Below are positions 37,928-47,734 of a stretch of DNA of 64,000 nt, in pieces. Both the position numbers and the translations under genes were made by a program. Origin of the DNA: Pseudocolwellia agarivorans (GTDB taxonomy: Bacteria > Pseudomonadota > Gammaproteobacteria > Enterobacterales > Alteromonadaceae). Below the pieces are notes generated by a model that worked only from the letters and a program-made list of their open reading frames with translations, made no database searches and was not told the origin of the DNA. Location of the stretch: contig NZ_MUZU01000009.1 of the NCBI RefSeq assembly GCF_002000085.1, positions 62,001 through 126,000 of the forward strand, read 5' to 3'. How positions within the stretch are numbered: the stretch's first letter is position 1; the number at the start of each line of letters is the position of its first letter.

Positions 37928-38431
37928 ATGAATTCAATTAATTATAACGACTTTCCGCGTGCTGGCTTTAGACGACGTATGGCTTGCTGGATGTATGATT
38001 TTTTAACTGCTGTAGCTGTTTATATGGTTGCTGGCGCTATATCGTTTGCTTTATTTAGCTTATTTGCAAATTATGGTTTTGTTGACTTTGGAGAATACGA
38101 GCACTTAATTGATGTTCAACAAAACTCTCTCTTATATAGCTCTCTAGTATATGGCTGGAATTTCTTTTGGGTGGCTTTTTTCTTTGTATGGTTTTGGGCG
38201 AGAAGTGGTCAAACTATTGGTATGAAAGCATGGCGATTACGCGTTCAAAATCAAGATGGTTCGCTAATTTCTAAAACAACAGGTATTAAAAGATTGTTAC
38301 CTACATTAATGGGATTAGGTAACTTAGCGGTTATTTTTGATAGAAAAAATAAGCTGAGTTTACAAGATCGTGTTACGCAAACTGAGGTGGTTTTATTACC
38401 GATTGAAGTGAGTAGAGCTAAAAACATTTAG
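37928..38431 (+). CDS. RDD family membrane protein
   Basis: A 167-residue inner-membrane protein. RAGFRRRMACWMYDFLTA at the N-terminus contains the Arg/Asp pattern of the RDD family, followed by two to three hydrophobic segments and the typical SGQTIGMKAWRLRVQ and DRVTQTEVVLL. RDD proteins are of poorly defined function; some may take part in ion transport. It is a single gene, convergent with lptG; a conserved hairpin repeat lies between them. Confidence 0.88.
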   Translation: MNSINYNDFPRAGFRRRMACWMYDFLTAVAVYMVAGAISFALFSLFANYGFVDFGEYEHLIDVQQNSLLYSSLVYGWNFFWVAFFFVWFWARSGQTIGMKAWRLRVQNQDGSLISKTTGIKRLLPTLMGLGNLAVIFDRKNKLSLQDRVTQTEVVLLPIEVSRAKNI

Positions 38432-38438
38432 CCCTACT

Positions 38439-38489
38439 TATCCGTTACCACTCAAGAGGATATTTCAGCACCTTGAATGGTTACGGATA
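38439..38489. repeat. Dispersed hairpin repeat, copy A
   Basis: An 18-bp stem (TATCCGTTACCACTCAAG with CTTGAATGGTTACGGATA, two mismatches) around a 15-base loop. The left arm and much of the loop match copy B at 61793-61846 (shared ACCACTCAAGAGG and GGTTACGG). Both copies lie between convergent genes. It may act as a terminator for the RDD and lptG genes. Confidence 0.8.
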
Positions 38490-38500
38490 TATATGGATAT

Positions 38501-39562
38501 TTAATTTGGTTTTCGCTGCATCAAGTACAGCGCAATACTCACAAATATTATGCTTGGCATCACAGCGCCAAGTATAGGCGGTAACTGGTACACTAAACTC
38601 ATTGAGCCCATCACTTCGTTACTGATATAAAAGAGTATACCTGTTGCAACCCCCATCATTATTCGTGCGCCCATAGAAACAGAACGTAATGGACCAAAAA
38701 TAAACGATAATGCCACCAGCAACATAACGGCTACCGTTATCGGCTGAACTATTTTACGCCAAAAGGCGAGTAAGTATCTGCTTGAATCTTGTTCGTTATC
38801 TTCCAAATATTGTAAGTAGTCAGATAGCCCGCCAATAGATAAAGATTCTGGCGTGATAACACCTAACTTATCGGGTGTTAAAGATGAATCCCAGGCTTTG
38901 GTTGCTAATTTTTCAGATGATATATTGTCATCAGTTACAAAGGTTTCAACGACACCACTTAACTCCCAAGCATCTGTTTTATAAAGTGCTTTTTCAGCAG
39001 CTAACCAGCTAGAAAGTTTAAGTTTGTTATTAAATTTATAAATTTGAATATTGGTAAGCTCACCATGTTCTTTAATTTCACCAATGTGAACAAAGTAATC
39101 TCCATCTTTTGCCCAAACACCATTTTTAGAAGAAACTAAGCTACCTCCGGATATGGCTTGCGCTCTTACTTCACGCGCAGCGGCTTCTCCTTTAGGAGCT
39201 AACCACTCTCCTACTGCCATGCTAATCAATATCATAATAACAGCGCTTTTCATTACTGATTTAATAATATCTAAACGTGACCAGCCAGCAGCTTGCATAA
39301 CAACTAATTCACTATTGCTTGCAAGTGATCCAATACCAATTAAGCCGCCAATCAAGGTTGCCATGGGGAAGAATATTTCAATGTCTCTAGGAATAGCATA
39401 TAACACATAAAGTGCTGCATGCGATAAGTCATAATTACCACGCCCAACAGCTTTCATTTGCTCTACAAATTTAATAATACCGCTTAAACTTACAAATACT
39501 GCTAGGGTAGTTGCGGTAGTAGATGCGATGATTTTACCAATGTATATATCAAGAATTTTCAT
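38501..39562 (-). CDS. lptG: LPS export ABC transporter permease LptG
   Basis: A 353-residue inner-membrane permease of the YjgP/YjgQ family that, with LptF, LptB and LptC, extracts lipopolysaccharide from the inner membrane and drives it towards LptA and LptD. Three N-terminal and three C-terminal helices flank a periplasmic beta-jellyroll (about residues 130-260). The N-terminal coupling region YVLYAIPRDIEIFFPMATL and KIVQPITVAVM are typical. It follows lptF with a one-base overlap, the standard lptFG operon. Confidence 0.95.
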   Translation of the reverse strand: MKILDIYIGKIIASTTATTLAVFVSLSGIIKFVEQMKAVGRGNYDLSHAALYVLYAIPRDIEIFFPMATLIGGLIGIGSLASNSELVVMQAAGWSRLDIIKSVMKSAVIMILISMAVGEWLAPKGEAAAREVRAQAISGGSLVSSKNGVWAKDGDYFVHIGEIKEHGELTNIQIYKFNNKLKLSSWLAAEKALYKTDAWELSGVVETFVTDDNISSEKLATKAWDSSLTPDKLGVITPESLSIGGLSDYLQYLEDNEQDSSRYLLAFWRKIVQPITVAVMLLVALSFIFGPLRSVSMGARIMMGVATGILFYISNEVMGSMSLVYQLPPILGAVMPSIIFVSIALYLMQRKPN

Positions 39563-40707
39563 TACTGAACTGCTTTTTTACGTGAAAAAGAAGGTAAAAG
39601 TGATTTTAATTTTAGTCCTGAGGTTCTATTTTGAAGCAATAATATGATCCCTAAAACAAAAGCTAAAAGATGTACTGGCCATAACCCAATAGCACTTAGA
39701 ATAGATCCACTTTCCAGCGCAGAACGAGAAGCCGTTAACAATAAGAAATAACTCAAAAATAAAATTAATGCGGGGATCATTTTACCAAACTTGCCCTGTC
39801 GTGGATTAACCGTACTCAGTGGTACTGCGATCAAAGTAACCACTAAACAGACAATAGGAAAAGCCATACGCCATTGCATTTCGGCACTGTATTCGTTTCG
39901 CAATTCTTCATCGGGTGGACTTAAAAGTTTATCTGTTGGTATAGCGCTTAATTTACGGCGTTTATGTTCAACCTTTTGATCTTGTATTTGGATATAATAT
40001 TTCCCAAAAGCAACCTCTCGAAACTCTTCATTTTTAACATCGTTTTGATATCGAATGCCATCTGTTAATACGAGTCGTTGCGACCCAGTATCCTCTTCGA
40101 TAACTTGTCCTTGAGCCGCATAAACTAAACTTGAATTAATAATACTTTCTGCGGTATGTTCTTTATCAGGTAATTGAGCCACAAACACTTTTTTTAAAGT
40201 TCCTGACTCTCGGTCTTTATCATGAATAAATACAACAGCTTTTTCGTTACCTGTTTTTTGAAACCGCCCCGCAATCAAAGAACTTAAACCAGAGTCTGCA
40301 GCTAAATCTTCTTTAACTTGATATTCATATTCAGAGGCAAATGGTGATAAATATAAGGTAAAAGCGCCTGTAACGATTGCGGTGATCAAACCTAAAATAA
40401 GCGTTACTCTAACAACATACCATTCGCTTACACCACAAGCATGTAATACTGCCATTTCATTGTCAGCATATATCCTGCCGTAAGCTAACAAAATACCTAA
40501 AAACAAACTCAAAGGTAAAATCATCCCAGCTAAATCAGGCACCTTTAAACCTATAAAAATCATCACTAAGTGACCCGGTATTCCACCTTCAGATGCATCG
40601 TCTAAAACACGTACAAATTTGTTACTAATGAATATCGCCATAAGCACAAAAAATACAGCAAGCTGTGTTTTAGCTACTTCTTTTAATAAATAGCGAAAAA
40701 TAATCAC
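39562..40707 (-). CDS. lptF: LPS export ABC transporter permease LptF
   Basis: A 381-residue partner of LptG with the same six-helix/jellyroll architecture. The N-terminal MIIFRYLLKEVAKTQLAVFF, the LKVPDLAGMILPLSLFLGIL helix, ADNEMAVLHACGVSEW and the C-terminal WRMAFPIVCLVVTLIAVPLS (with the conserved VNPRQGKFGK loop) identify LptF. It is divergent from pepA over a 240-base region, the arrangement seen widely in gammaproteobacteria. Confidence 0.96.
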   Translation of the reverse strand: MIIFRYLLKEVAKTQLAVFFVLMAIFISNKFVRVLDDASEGGIPGHLVMIFIGLKVPDLAGMILPLSLFLGILLAYGRIYADNEMAVLHACGVSEWYVVRVTLILGLITAIVTGAFTLYLSPFASEYEYQVKEDLAADSGLSSLIAGRFQKTGNEKAVVFIHDKDRESGTLKKVFVAQLPDKEHTAESIINSSLVYAAQGQVIEEDTGSQRLVLTDGIRYQNDVKNEEFREVAFGKYYIQIQDQKVEHKRRKLSAIPTDKLLSPPDEELRNEYSAEMQWRMAFPIVCLVVTLIAVPLSTVNPRQGKFGKMIPALILFLSYFLLLTASRSALESGSILSAIGLWPVHLLAFVLGIILLLQNRTSGLKLKSLLPSFSRKKAVQ

Positions 40708-40947
40708 AAATAGATCCTATAAAAACTTAGTTTTTTTCTGACAATCGCGCTATTTTTAAGTAAACTGGTTGTTTTCATACTAAATAATAAGTGCGCTAGA
40801 GACATAAAGTTGTTGAAGCCAGCGACGATTATAGCCCTTAGGCGAATAGATTTAAAAGTAATCTTCTTTATTATTTAATGTTTTAAGCAGTTTAAACGAC
40901 CATTTTTAATTAAAAATACCGTTTAGAATAGCCAATTAGGAGAACCC

Positions 40948-42456
40948 ATGGAGTTCAGTGTAAAAAGTGGTAGCCCAGAAAAACAACGCAGTGCATGTAT
41001 TGTAGTTGGTGTATTTGAACCACGTCGTTTATCTGCAATAGCTGAACAACTTGACGAGATAAGCGAAGGTTATATTAGCAATTTGTTACGTAGAGGCGAC
41101 CTTGAAGGTAAGTCTGGACAAATGCTATTACTTCATCATGTTCCTAACGTATTAAGCGAACGTGTGTTATTGGTTGGTTGTGGTAAAGAGCGTGAATTAG
41201 ACGAACGTCAATATCGTCAAATTATCAGTAAAACAATTAACACCTTAAACGAAACAGGTTCAATGGAAGCGGTATGCTTTTTATCTGAGCTACATGTTAA
41301 AGGTCGCGATACATACTGGAAAGTTCGCCAAGCAATTGAAGCAACTCAAGATTGTTTATACAGCTTTAACAGTTTAAAAACACGTAAAGCAGAAGCTCGT
41401 CGCCCATTACGTAAAATAGTATTTAACGTACCTACTCGACGTGAACTCCCTTTAGGTGAACGTGCTATAGCACATGGTTTAGCGATTGCTGAAGGTATTT
41501 CTACCTGTAAAAACGTTGCAAATATGCCACCTAACATTTGTAATCCAGCCTATTTAGCTGAACAAGCGCGTATTTTAGATAACGACTACGAGAAAGTTAC
41601 CACAACCGTTGTTGATGAAAAAGAAATGGAAGAACTTGGCATGGGTTCTTACCTTGCCGTTGGTCGTGGTTCTGACAACGAATCGTTAATGAGCATAATC
41701 AAATACAATGGCGCTGGTGATGACTCAGCTCCCGTTGTATTAGTGGGTAAAGGTTTAACTTTTGATAGTGGTGGAATTTCATTAAAACCCGGCGCAGGCA
41801 TGGACGAAATGAAATACGACATGGGTGGTGCTGCAGGTGTTTTAGGTGCAATGCACTCTCTTGCTGAATTAAACTTACCGATCAATGTTATTGGTGTACT
41901 TGCTGGATGTGAAAACATGCCAAGCAGTAATGCTTACCGACCAGGTGATATATTGACAACTATGTCAGGCCAAACCGTTGAAGTACTAAATACTGATGCT
42001 GAAGGCCGTTTAGTATTATGTGACGCCTTAACTTACGTTGAACGTTTTGACCCAGAAGCCGTTATTGATGTTGCCACATTAACAGGTGCTTGTGTTGTGG
42101 CTTTAGGTAAAAATGCAACAGGATTAATGAGTACACATAATCCGTTAGCTCACGAACTACTTAACGCTTCAGAGCAAAGTGGCGACAGAGCATGGCGCTT
42201 ACCTTTATGGGAAGAATATTACGAACAGCTTGAAAGCCCCTTTGCAGATTTAGCGAATATCGGCGGCAAAGGTGCGGGTGCTATTACTGCAGGTTGTTTC
42301 TTATCTCGCTTTACTAAAAAATACCACTGGGCACATTTAGACATTGCTGGTACAGCATGGCGCAGCGGCGGTAAAGACAAAGGTTCGACAGGCCGACCTG
42401 TAAGTATGCTAACGCAATATTTATTAAATAAATCAGGTACAGAACAAGGCGAATAA
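40948..42456 (+). CDS. pepA: Leucyl aminopeptidase PepA
   Basis: A 502-residue M17 family dizinc aminopeptidase; in E. coli it also binds DNA in cer/XerCD recombination and carAB control. The signature [10 protein letters not shown] is at about residues 348-357, and [16 protein letters not shown] with [12 protein letters not shown] supplies metal ligands. AGGAGA precedes the ATG. It heads a pepA-holC-valS run with a weak hairpin before holC, and is divergent from lptFG. Confidence 0.97.
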   Translation: MEFSVKSGSPEKQRSACIVVGVFEPRRLSAIAEQLDEISEGYISNLLRRGDLEGKSGQMLLLHHVPNVLSERVLLVGCGKERELDERQYRQIISKTINTLNETGSMEAVCFLSELHVKGRDTYWKVRQAIEATQDCLYSFNSLKTRKAEARRPLRKIVFNVPTRRELPLGERAIAHGLAIAEGISTCKNVANMPPNICNPAYLAEQARILDNDYEKVTTTVVDEKEMEELGMGSYLAVGRGSDNESLMSIIKYNGAGDDSAPVVLVGKGLTFDSGGISLKPGAGMDEMKYDMGGAAGVLGAMHSLAELNLPINVIGVLAGCENMPSSNAYRPGDILTTMSGQTVEVLNTDAEGRLVLCDALTYVERFDPEAVIDVATLTGACVVALGKNATGLMSTHNPLAHELLNASEQSGDRAWRLPLWEEYYEQLESPFADLANIGGKGAGAITAGCFLSRFTKKYHWAHLDIAGTAWRSGGKDKGSTGRPVSMLTQYLLNKSGTEQGE

Positions 42457-42459
42457 ACC

Positions 42460-42490
42460 TAAAGCTAGTTGTTGAATACGGCTAGCTTTA
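42460..42490 (+). terminator. Hairpin between pepA and holC
   Basis: TAAAGCTAG (42460-42468) and CTAGCTTTA (42482-42490) pair perfectly around a 13-base loop, right after the pepA stop. The T run is weak, so it may only reduce read-through into holC-valS. Confidence 0.5.
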
Positions 42491-42527
42491 CTTAAGGTTA
42501 TTATTTAACAGCTATTCGGTAATTTAA

Positions 42528-43013
42528 ATGCAAACAAAAGTCATGTTTTATGTGCTTCCCGAAGTAGAAAATACTTCTAAAGAGCCAGTACATAACGATA
42601 CCAGTGTTGATATCGAGTCAAACTCGTTAATTCATCAAGCTTGTTTGCAAGCTGCCTATTTTTACAGACAAAACCAAAAAGTGTTTATTTATACGCAAGA
42701 TCAAGCACAAGCTCATAATATTGACGAAATGTTATGGGCTTTTGAGCCTCATTCATTTGTGGCTCATAATTTAGTTGGTGAAGGCCCAAGAGGTGGTTCT
42801 CCAGTTGAAATTAGCTGGCAAAATCCAACCGCTAGGCGCCCAGTTCTTATTAACTTAACTACTACAGTGCCTAATTTTACGAATAATTTTTCAACGGTAG
42901 TTGATTTTGTACCAACAAACGAATTATTAAAACAGCAAGCTCGAGACAGATACAGAACTTGTAAGCAATGGGGGTTTTTGGTTGAAAGCCAACCCGCCCC
43001 TGCTATTACTTAA
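42528..43013 (+). CDS. holC: DNA polymerase III chi subunit HolC
   Basis: A 161-residue clamp-loader accessory that binds psi (HolD) and single-strand DNA-binding protein. Recognisable features are the N-terminal VMFYVLPE, QACLQAAYFYRQNQKVFIYT, the DEMLWAFEPHSFVAHNL segment and the C-terminal WGFLVE. E. coli HolC is 147 residues; here a short acidic insertion follows the first strand. Located between pepA and valS as in E. coli. Confidence 0.93.
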   Translation: MQTKVMFYVLPEVENTSKEPVHNDTSVDIESNSLIHQACLQAAYFYRQNQKVFIYTQDQAQAHNIDEMLWAFEPHSFVAHNLVGEGPRGGSPVEISWQNPTARRPVLINLTTTVPNFTNNFSTVVDFVPTNELLKQQARDRYRTCKQWGFLVESQPAPAIT

Positions 43014-43077
43014 ATTAATACTTAACTCGATGTTTAACTAAAACGAGTTATAAGACACTCTTCTTACGGAAATTCTG

Positions 43078-45951
43078 ATGGAAAAAACATTTACTCCTTC
43101 TGACATTGAACAATCCCTTTATAAAAGTTGGGAAGACCAAGGTTACTTTAGCCCTACAGGTGAAGGTGACGGCTACTGTATTGCTATTCCACCACCGAAT
43201 GTGACGGGTAGCTTACATATGGGCCATGCATTTCAACAAACCATAATGGATACGTTAATTCGTTATCAGCGTATGCAAGGAAAAAACACACTTTGGCAAA
43301 CGGGTTGCGACCACGCAGGTATCGCAACACAAATGGTAGTTGAACGTAAAATAGCGGCAGAAGAAGACAAAACACGCCACGATTACGGTCGCGAAGCCTT
43401 CATCGACAAAGTGTGGGAATGGAAAGAAGAATCAGGCGGTACTATTGGTAAGCAAATGCGCCGCTTAGGTAACTCTATCGATTGGTCACGCGAACGTTTC
43501 ACCATGGACGATGGTATGTCTGAAGCGGTTCAAGAAGTTTTTGTGCGCTTATTTGAAGACGACTTAATTTACCGTGGTAAAAGACTCGTTAACTGGGATC
43601 CTAAATTCCATACGGCTATTTCAGATCTTGAAGTTGAGAATAAAGATAAAAAAGGCCATATGTGGTACTTACGTTACCCATTAGCCAACGGCGAAAAAAC
43701 TGCCGAGGGTAAAGACTACTTAGTTGTAGCAACTACTCGACCAGAAACTGTTCTTGGTGATACTGGTGTAGCTGTTAACCCTAAAGACGAACGCTATAAA
43801 GATCTTATCGGTAAACATATTTTATTGCCGTTAGTTAATCGTTTAATTCCTATTGTTGGTGATGATCATGCCGACATGGAAAAAGGCACGGGTTGTGTAA
43901 AAATAACGCCAGCTCACGACTTTAACGATAATGAAGTAGGTAAACGGCATAACCTACCACTTATCAATATATTAAATAAAAATGCAGAAATTTTAGCAGA
44001 AGCCGAAGTTTATAACGGAACGGGCGAAGTAAGCGATGCTTACGATACAGCTTTACCAGCAGAATTTGCTGGCTTAGATCGCTTTGTTGCACGTAAAGCC
44101 ATTGTCACTAAATTTGATGAACTCGGTTTATTAGTAGAAGTTAAAGAGCACGATTTAGTTGCCCCATATGGCGATCGTTCAGGTGTAATTATTGAACCAT
44201 TATTAACTGACCAATGGTACGTAAGAGCCGGACCTTTAGCTGAGCCTGCAGTAGATGCGGTTAAGTCAGGTGAAATTGAGTTTGTGCCTAAACAATACGA
44301 AAACATGTACTTTTCTTGGATGAAAGACATTCAAGACTGGTGTATCTCTCGTCAACTTTGGTGGGGACATAGAATTCCAGCTTGGTATGACGAAAACGAA
44401 AATGTATATGTTGGCAGAACAGAAGAAGAAGTAAGAGCTAAACACAACATTCCAGCAGATATCATCTTAAAACAAGATGACGACGTACTTGATACGTGGT
44501 TCTCATCGGCGTTATGGACCTTCTCTACATTAGGTTGGCCAAAAAACACTGAAGACTTAAAAAACTTTCACTCAACTGATGTGTTAGTTACAGGCTTTGA
44601 TATCATTTTCTTCTGGGTTGCTCGTATGATCATGATGACCATGCACTTCAACAAAGATGAAACAGGTAAGCCACAAGTTCCATTTAAAAAGGTCTATGTT
44701 ACTGGCCTTATTCGCGATGAAAATGGCGATAAAATGAGTAAATCTAAAGGTAATGTTATTGATCCTTTAGACATGATTGATGGTATTTCTTTAGATGACT
44801 TATTAGAGAAACGTACTGGCAATATGATGCAACCTAAGTTAGCCGCTAAAATAGCTAAGCTAACCCAAAAAGAATTTCCTAATGGTATTGAAGCACATGG
44901 TACTGACGCTTTACGTTTTACGCTAACCTCTGTTGCAACTACTGGTCGCGATATTAGCTGGGACATGAAACGCCTTGAAGGTTACCGTAATTTCACTAAC
45001 AAATTATGGAACGCTAGCCGTTATGTATTAATGAATACCGAAGAGCATGACTGTGGTAAAGACAGCAATGCGGAAATGGAGTTTTCATTAGCCGATCGTT
45101 GGATCTTAGGTCAATTTCAACAAACAGTTAAAACAGTACACGAAGCCTTTGAAACCTTTAGATTTGATTTAGCATCACAAGCGTTATACGAATTCACATG
45201 GAATCAATTCTGTGATTGGTATTTAGAGCTCACTAAGCCTGTATTCTTCAAAGGAAACGAAGCACAGCAGCGTGCAACTCGTCATACTTTAGTTAATGTA
45301 CTAGAAAGCTTATTACGTTTAATGCATCCAATAATGCCTTATATTACTGAAACTATTTGGCAACGTGTTGTGCCATTAACCAACTTTATCGAAAATAACG
45401 GTAGTCAATTAGGTAATAGCATTATGGTTCAGTCATTCCCTGTGTTTGATGAAAACCAATGCGATCAACAAGCAATAGATGATTTAGAATGGGTTAAACA
45501 GTTCATTGTTGCTATTCGTAATATTCGTGGTGAAATGGACATTTCTCCAAGTAAAGAGCTACCTGTGTTACTTAAAAACGTCAGTGTAAATGATCAACGT
45601 CGTATCGATGAAAATCAGCAGTTCTTAAGTGCATTAGCTAAATTAGAAAGCATTACTGTATTGACTGACAATGACGAAGCTCCTTTATCTGCTACTGCCG
45701 TTGTAGGCGACTTATCAGTACTTATACCTATGGCAGGTTTAATTGATAAAGATGCTGAAATAGCACGTTTAACTAGATCAATTGAGAAGCTGAACAAAGA
45801 AGCCGATAAAACAAGAAGTAAATTAAGTAATGAGAAATTTGTTGGTAAAGCCCCTGAAGCTGTTATCAATAAAGAAAAAGCTAAATTAGCTGAAGCTGAG
45901 TCAGCACTTGAAAAGCTTCAAGAACAAGTTACTCAAATTGAAGCGTTATAA
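43078..45951 (+). CDS. valS: Valyl-tRNA synthetase ValS
   Basis: A 957-residue class Ia synthetase that charges tRNA-Val and edits misactivated threonine. HMGH (variant of HIGH) at residues 47-50 in [14 protein letters not shown], a CP1 editing domain ([18 protein letters not shown]), KMSKS at 552-556, the anticodon-binding domain, and a C-terminal coiled coil ([20 protein letters not shown] onward) typical of ValS. Length matches E. coli (951). A strong terminator follows. Confidence 0.98.
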   Translation: MEKTFTPSDIEQSLYKSWEDQGYFSPTGEGDGYCIAIPPPNVTGSLHMGHAFQQTIMDTLIRYQRMQGKNTLWQTGCDHAGIATQMVVERKIAAEEDKTRHDYGREAFIDKVWEWKEESGGTIGKQMRRLGNSIDWSRERFTMDDGMSEAVQEVFVRLFEDDLIYRGKRLVNWDPKFHTAISDLEVENKDKKGHMWYLRYPLANGEKTAEGKDYLVVATTRPETVLGDTGVAVNPKDERYKDLIGKHILLPLVNRLIPIVGDDHADMEKGTGCVKITPAHDFNDNEVGKRHNLPLINILNKNAEILAEAEVYNGTGEVSDAYDTALPAEFAGLDRFVARKAIVTKFDELGLLVEVKEHDLVAPYGDRSGVIIEPLLTDQWYVRAGPLAEPAVDAVKSGEIEFVPKQYENMYFSWMKDIQDWCISRQLWWGHRIPAWYDENENVYVGRTEEEVRAKHNIPADIILKQDDDVLDTWFSSALWTFSTLGWPKNTEDLKNFHSTDVLVTGFDIIFFWVARMIMMTMHFNKDETGKPQVPFKKVYVTGLIRDENGDKMSKSKGNVIDPLDMIDGISLDDLLEKRTGNMMQPKLAAKIAKLTQKEFPNGIEAHGTDALRFTLTSVATTGRDISWDMKRLEGYRNFTNKLWNASRYVLMNTEEHDCGKDSNAEMEFSLADRWILGQFQQTVKTVHEAFETFRFDLASQALYEFTWNQFCDWYLELTKPVFFKGNEAQQRATRHTLVNVLESLLRLMHPIMPYITETIWQRVVPLTNFIENNGSQLGNSIMVQSFPVFDENQCDQQAIDDLEWVKQFIVAIRNIRGEMDISPSKELPVLLKNVSVNDQRRIDENQQFLSALAKLESITVLTDNDEAPLSATAVVGDLSVLIPMAGLIDKDAEIARLTRSIEKLNKEADKTRSKLSNEKFVGKAPEAVINKEKAKLAEAESALEKLQEQVTQIEAL

Positions 45952-45989
45952 ACGTACACAACTCTATACATTTTTGTAAAAAAGTTGTT

Positions 45990-46019
45990 AAAAGCCAGCA
46001 CCTTAGCTGGCTTTTTTTT
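45990..46019 (+). terminator. Rho-independent terminator after valS
   Basis: AAAAGCCAGC (45990-45999), loop ACCTTA, GCTGGCTTTT (46006-46015) and four more T. Confidence 0.92.
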
Positions 46020-46245
46020 GTCATAAAAAAGTAAAGATTAATGGGAACCATTGTGATAACATGTTGTCGCGTTGAGTTTTTGCGTTTCGGAAGAAGGAAA
46101 GGTTAGCTAGTAATAGTTGATTGTCCTAAACGCTTTTATTGTGTTATTGGAAACCTTTCTCTGTCTGTACTTTGAGGTAGAGAGCATTTACTCCGTATGT
46201 AGCCATTTGGCTGTTTTTAAACTATTTTTTGTGAGAAATGTAAGT

Positions 46246-46455
46246 ATGTCTGACTCAGTAACAGGTAAAGTAAAATTCTTTAATGAATCTAAAGGATTCG
46301 GTTTCATTGAGCAAGAAAACGGCCCTGACGTTTTCGTTCATTTTAGTGCTATCCAAGGTGACGGTTTCCGCACTTTAACTGATGGTCAAGCAGTGTCTTT
46401 TACAGTTAAACAAGGCCAAAAAGGCCCTGAAGCTGAAAACGTAACAGCTCTTTAA
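46246..46455 (+). CDS. Cold-shock protein (CspA family)
   Basis: A 69-residue single-stranded nucleic-acid-binding protein, start at ATG 46246 (TGTAAG upstream); the frame is open further upstream but that part is leader. RNP1 KGFGFIEQ and RNP2 DVFVHFSAI motifs and the typical [13 protein letters not shown] start are intact. It acts as an RNA chaperone. The gene is preceded by about 180 bases without another gene, compatible with the long structured leader of cspA-type cold-induced messages, and is followed by a strong terminator. Which paralogue it is cannot be told. Confidence 0.93.
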   Translation: MSDSVTGKVKFFNESKGFGFIEQENGPDVFVHFSAIQGDGFRTLTDGQAVSFTVKQGQKGPEAENVTAL

Positions 46456-46478
46456 GTTAAACACTTAAAACAAATTCG

Positions 46479-46512
46479 AAAAAGGTGAATTAGAAATGAT
46501 TCACCTTTTTTA
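46479..46512 (+). terminator. Rho-independent terminator after the cold-shock gene
   Basis: AAAAAGGTGAAT (46479-46490), an 8-base loop, ATTCACCTTTTTT (46499-46511): a perfect 12-bp stem with a T run. Confidence 0.92.
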
Positions 46513-46656
46513 TTTCCTCCTCATCATCAAATCACTTCGTCTAATAACAATCTATACCCGTCACCAATCAAATTATCTAACAACATGAAATATCATATAC
46601 AAACAACATAATTTACATATAGAATAAATTAATAAAATCTATATAAAGAATTCACC

Positions 46657-47658
46657 ATGAAACATTTCTTCAAAATATTTTTAATGCATGTGTTTATAAT
46701 TATGTTCAGCTTTGGCTGTACTTGCATACAAAAGCCATCTACATCAAAATCATTCATAAAAGCTCCTTCTATTAAACAAGCTAAACGAATTGTGTTTCTT
46801 GGAGACAGTATTACTTTTCAAGGTGATATGCTTGTTAATACGGAGTTATGGTTAAAAAAGCTCTATCCGAACAAAGTATTCGAAATTATTAATGTCGGTT
46901 TACCAAGCGAAACGATTACAGGGTTAAGCGAAGCAGGACATGCAAACGGTACATTTCCTCGTCCGTATGTGCATGACCGTTTAATATCCGTTTTAGATAA
47001 AACACAACCTGATCTTATTATTGCTATGTATGGTATTAACTGTGGTATATACCAGTCGTTTAACGACAAAAAAGACAAACGCTTTCAACAAGGTTATTTA
47101 GCGTTAAACAAAGCCATTAACGAACGCAATATTCCTGCAGTTTATATAACACCACCTATGTATGACCATCAAAAAGGGAGCATAGATGCCCTTGATTATA
47201 ATGATAAAGTCTTAGGCTCTTTTTCTAATTGGTTATTACAAAAAAGAGTAGATGGTTGGCATGTGATTGACCTATACAACGAAATGAACAGGCAAATTAT
47301 AACGTTGAGAAAAGACCGACCTGATTATTTTTATCAACATGACGGTATTCATATGGTTGACGATGGATACTGGCTTTTAACTGACTTAATTATGAATTAT
47401 TTTGAGCCCGAAAAAATAATAATGAATCAACAGTCGACGTTATATATTTCTGACTCATTATCTTTAGCTGAAACCTTAAGTAAATCACCACAAAAACTAC
47501 TTACACTAACAAACAAAAAAATGCAGTTAACTCGAGACGCCTGGCTAACTTATACAGGGCATACGCGCCCTAAACTTCCTGTTGGTTTACCCATGAATCA
47601 ATACAAAATAGAACTAAAAGCACTTGAAAAACAAATAACGAAAATTTTAGATAAATAG
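46657..47658 (+). CDS. SGNH/GDSL-type esterase, probable lipoprotein
   Basis: A 333-residue SGNH hydrolase. An N-terminal hydrophobic segment ends in SFGC, with C21 as a likely lipidation site. Block I is FLGDSIT (nucleophile S51), block II has GLPSET, block III has YGINCG (N128) and block V DGIHMVDDGYW (D229, H232), so the catalytic set is complete. It probably removes an acyl group (acetyl or similar) from an extracytoplasmic substrate such as a sugar or glycan. Stands alone; the neighbours give no clue to its substrate. Confidence 0.88.
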   Translation: MKHFFKIFLMHVFIIMFSFGCTCIQKPSTSKSFIKAPSIKQAKRIVFLGDSITFQGDMLVNTELWLKKLYPNKVFEIINVGLPSETITGLSEAGHANGTFPRPYVHDRLISVLDKTQPDLIIAMYGINCGIYQSFNDKKDKRFQQGYLALNKAINERNIPAVYITPPMYDHQKGSIDALDYNDKVLGSFSNWLLQKRVDGWHVIDLYNEMNRQIITLRKDRPDYFYQHDGIHMVDDGYWLLTDLIMNYFEPEKIIMNQQSTLYISDSLSLAETLSKSPQKLLTLTNKKMQLTRDAWLTYTGHTRPKLPVGLPMNQYKIELKALEKQITKILDK

Positions 47659-47702
47659 CCTAAATTGAGATTAAACCGTTATTCATAAAAACTCAGAAAG
47701 CC

Positions 47703-47734
47703 TTACCAAGTAAAAATGCATTTTTACTTGGTAA
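47703..47734 (-). terminator. Perfect 32-bp palindrome overlapping the hemH stop
   Basis: A perfect palindrome: the left arm TTACCAAGTAAAAATG is the exact reverse complement of the right arm. It spans the last 11 bases of hemH, including its TAA (47724-47726), and the gap to the convergent SGNH gene. It can fold on either strand with almost no loop; it may be a bidirectional terminator, though T runs after the stem are short. Confidence 0.6.

Noticed and set aside
41649-41918. Minus-strand 89-codon frame within pepA, and similar antisense frames in valS, rpoD and the receptors
   Set aside because: Shadows of strongly coding plus-strand genes, without ribosome sites or recognisable products.
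46117-46245. N-terminal extension of the cold-shock protein by 43 residues
   Set aside because: CspA-family proteins start at the equivalent of [12 protein letters not shown]; the upstream part is the mRNA leader.
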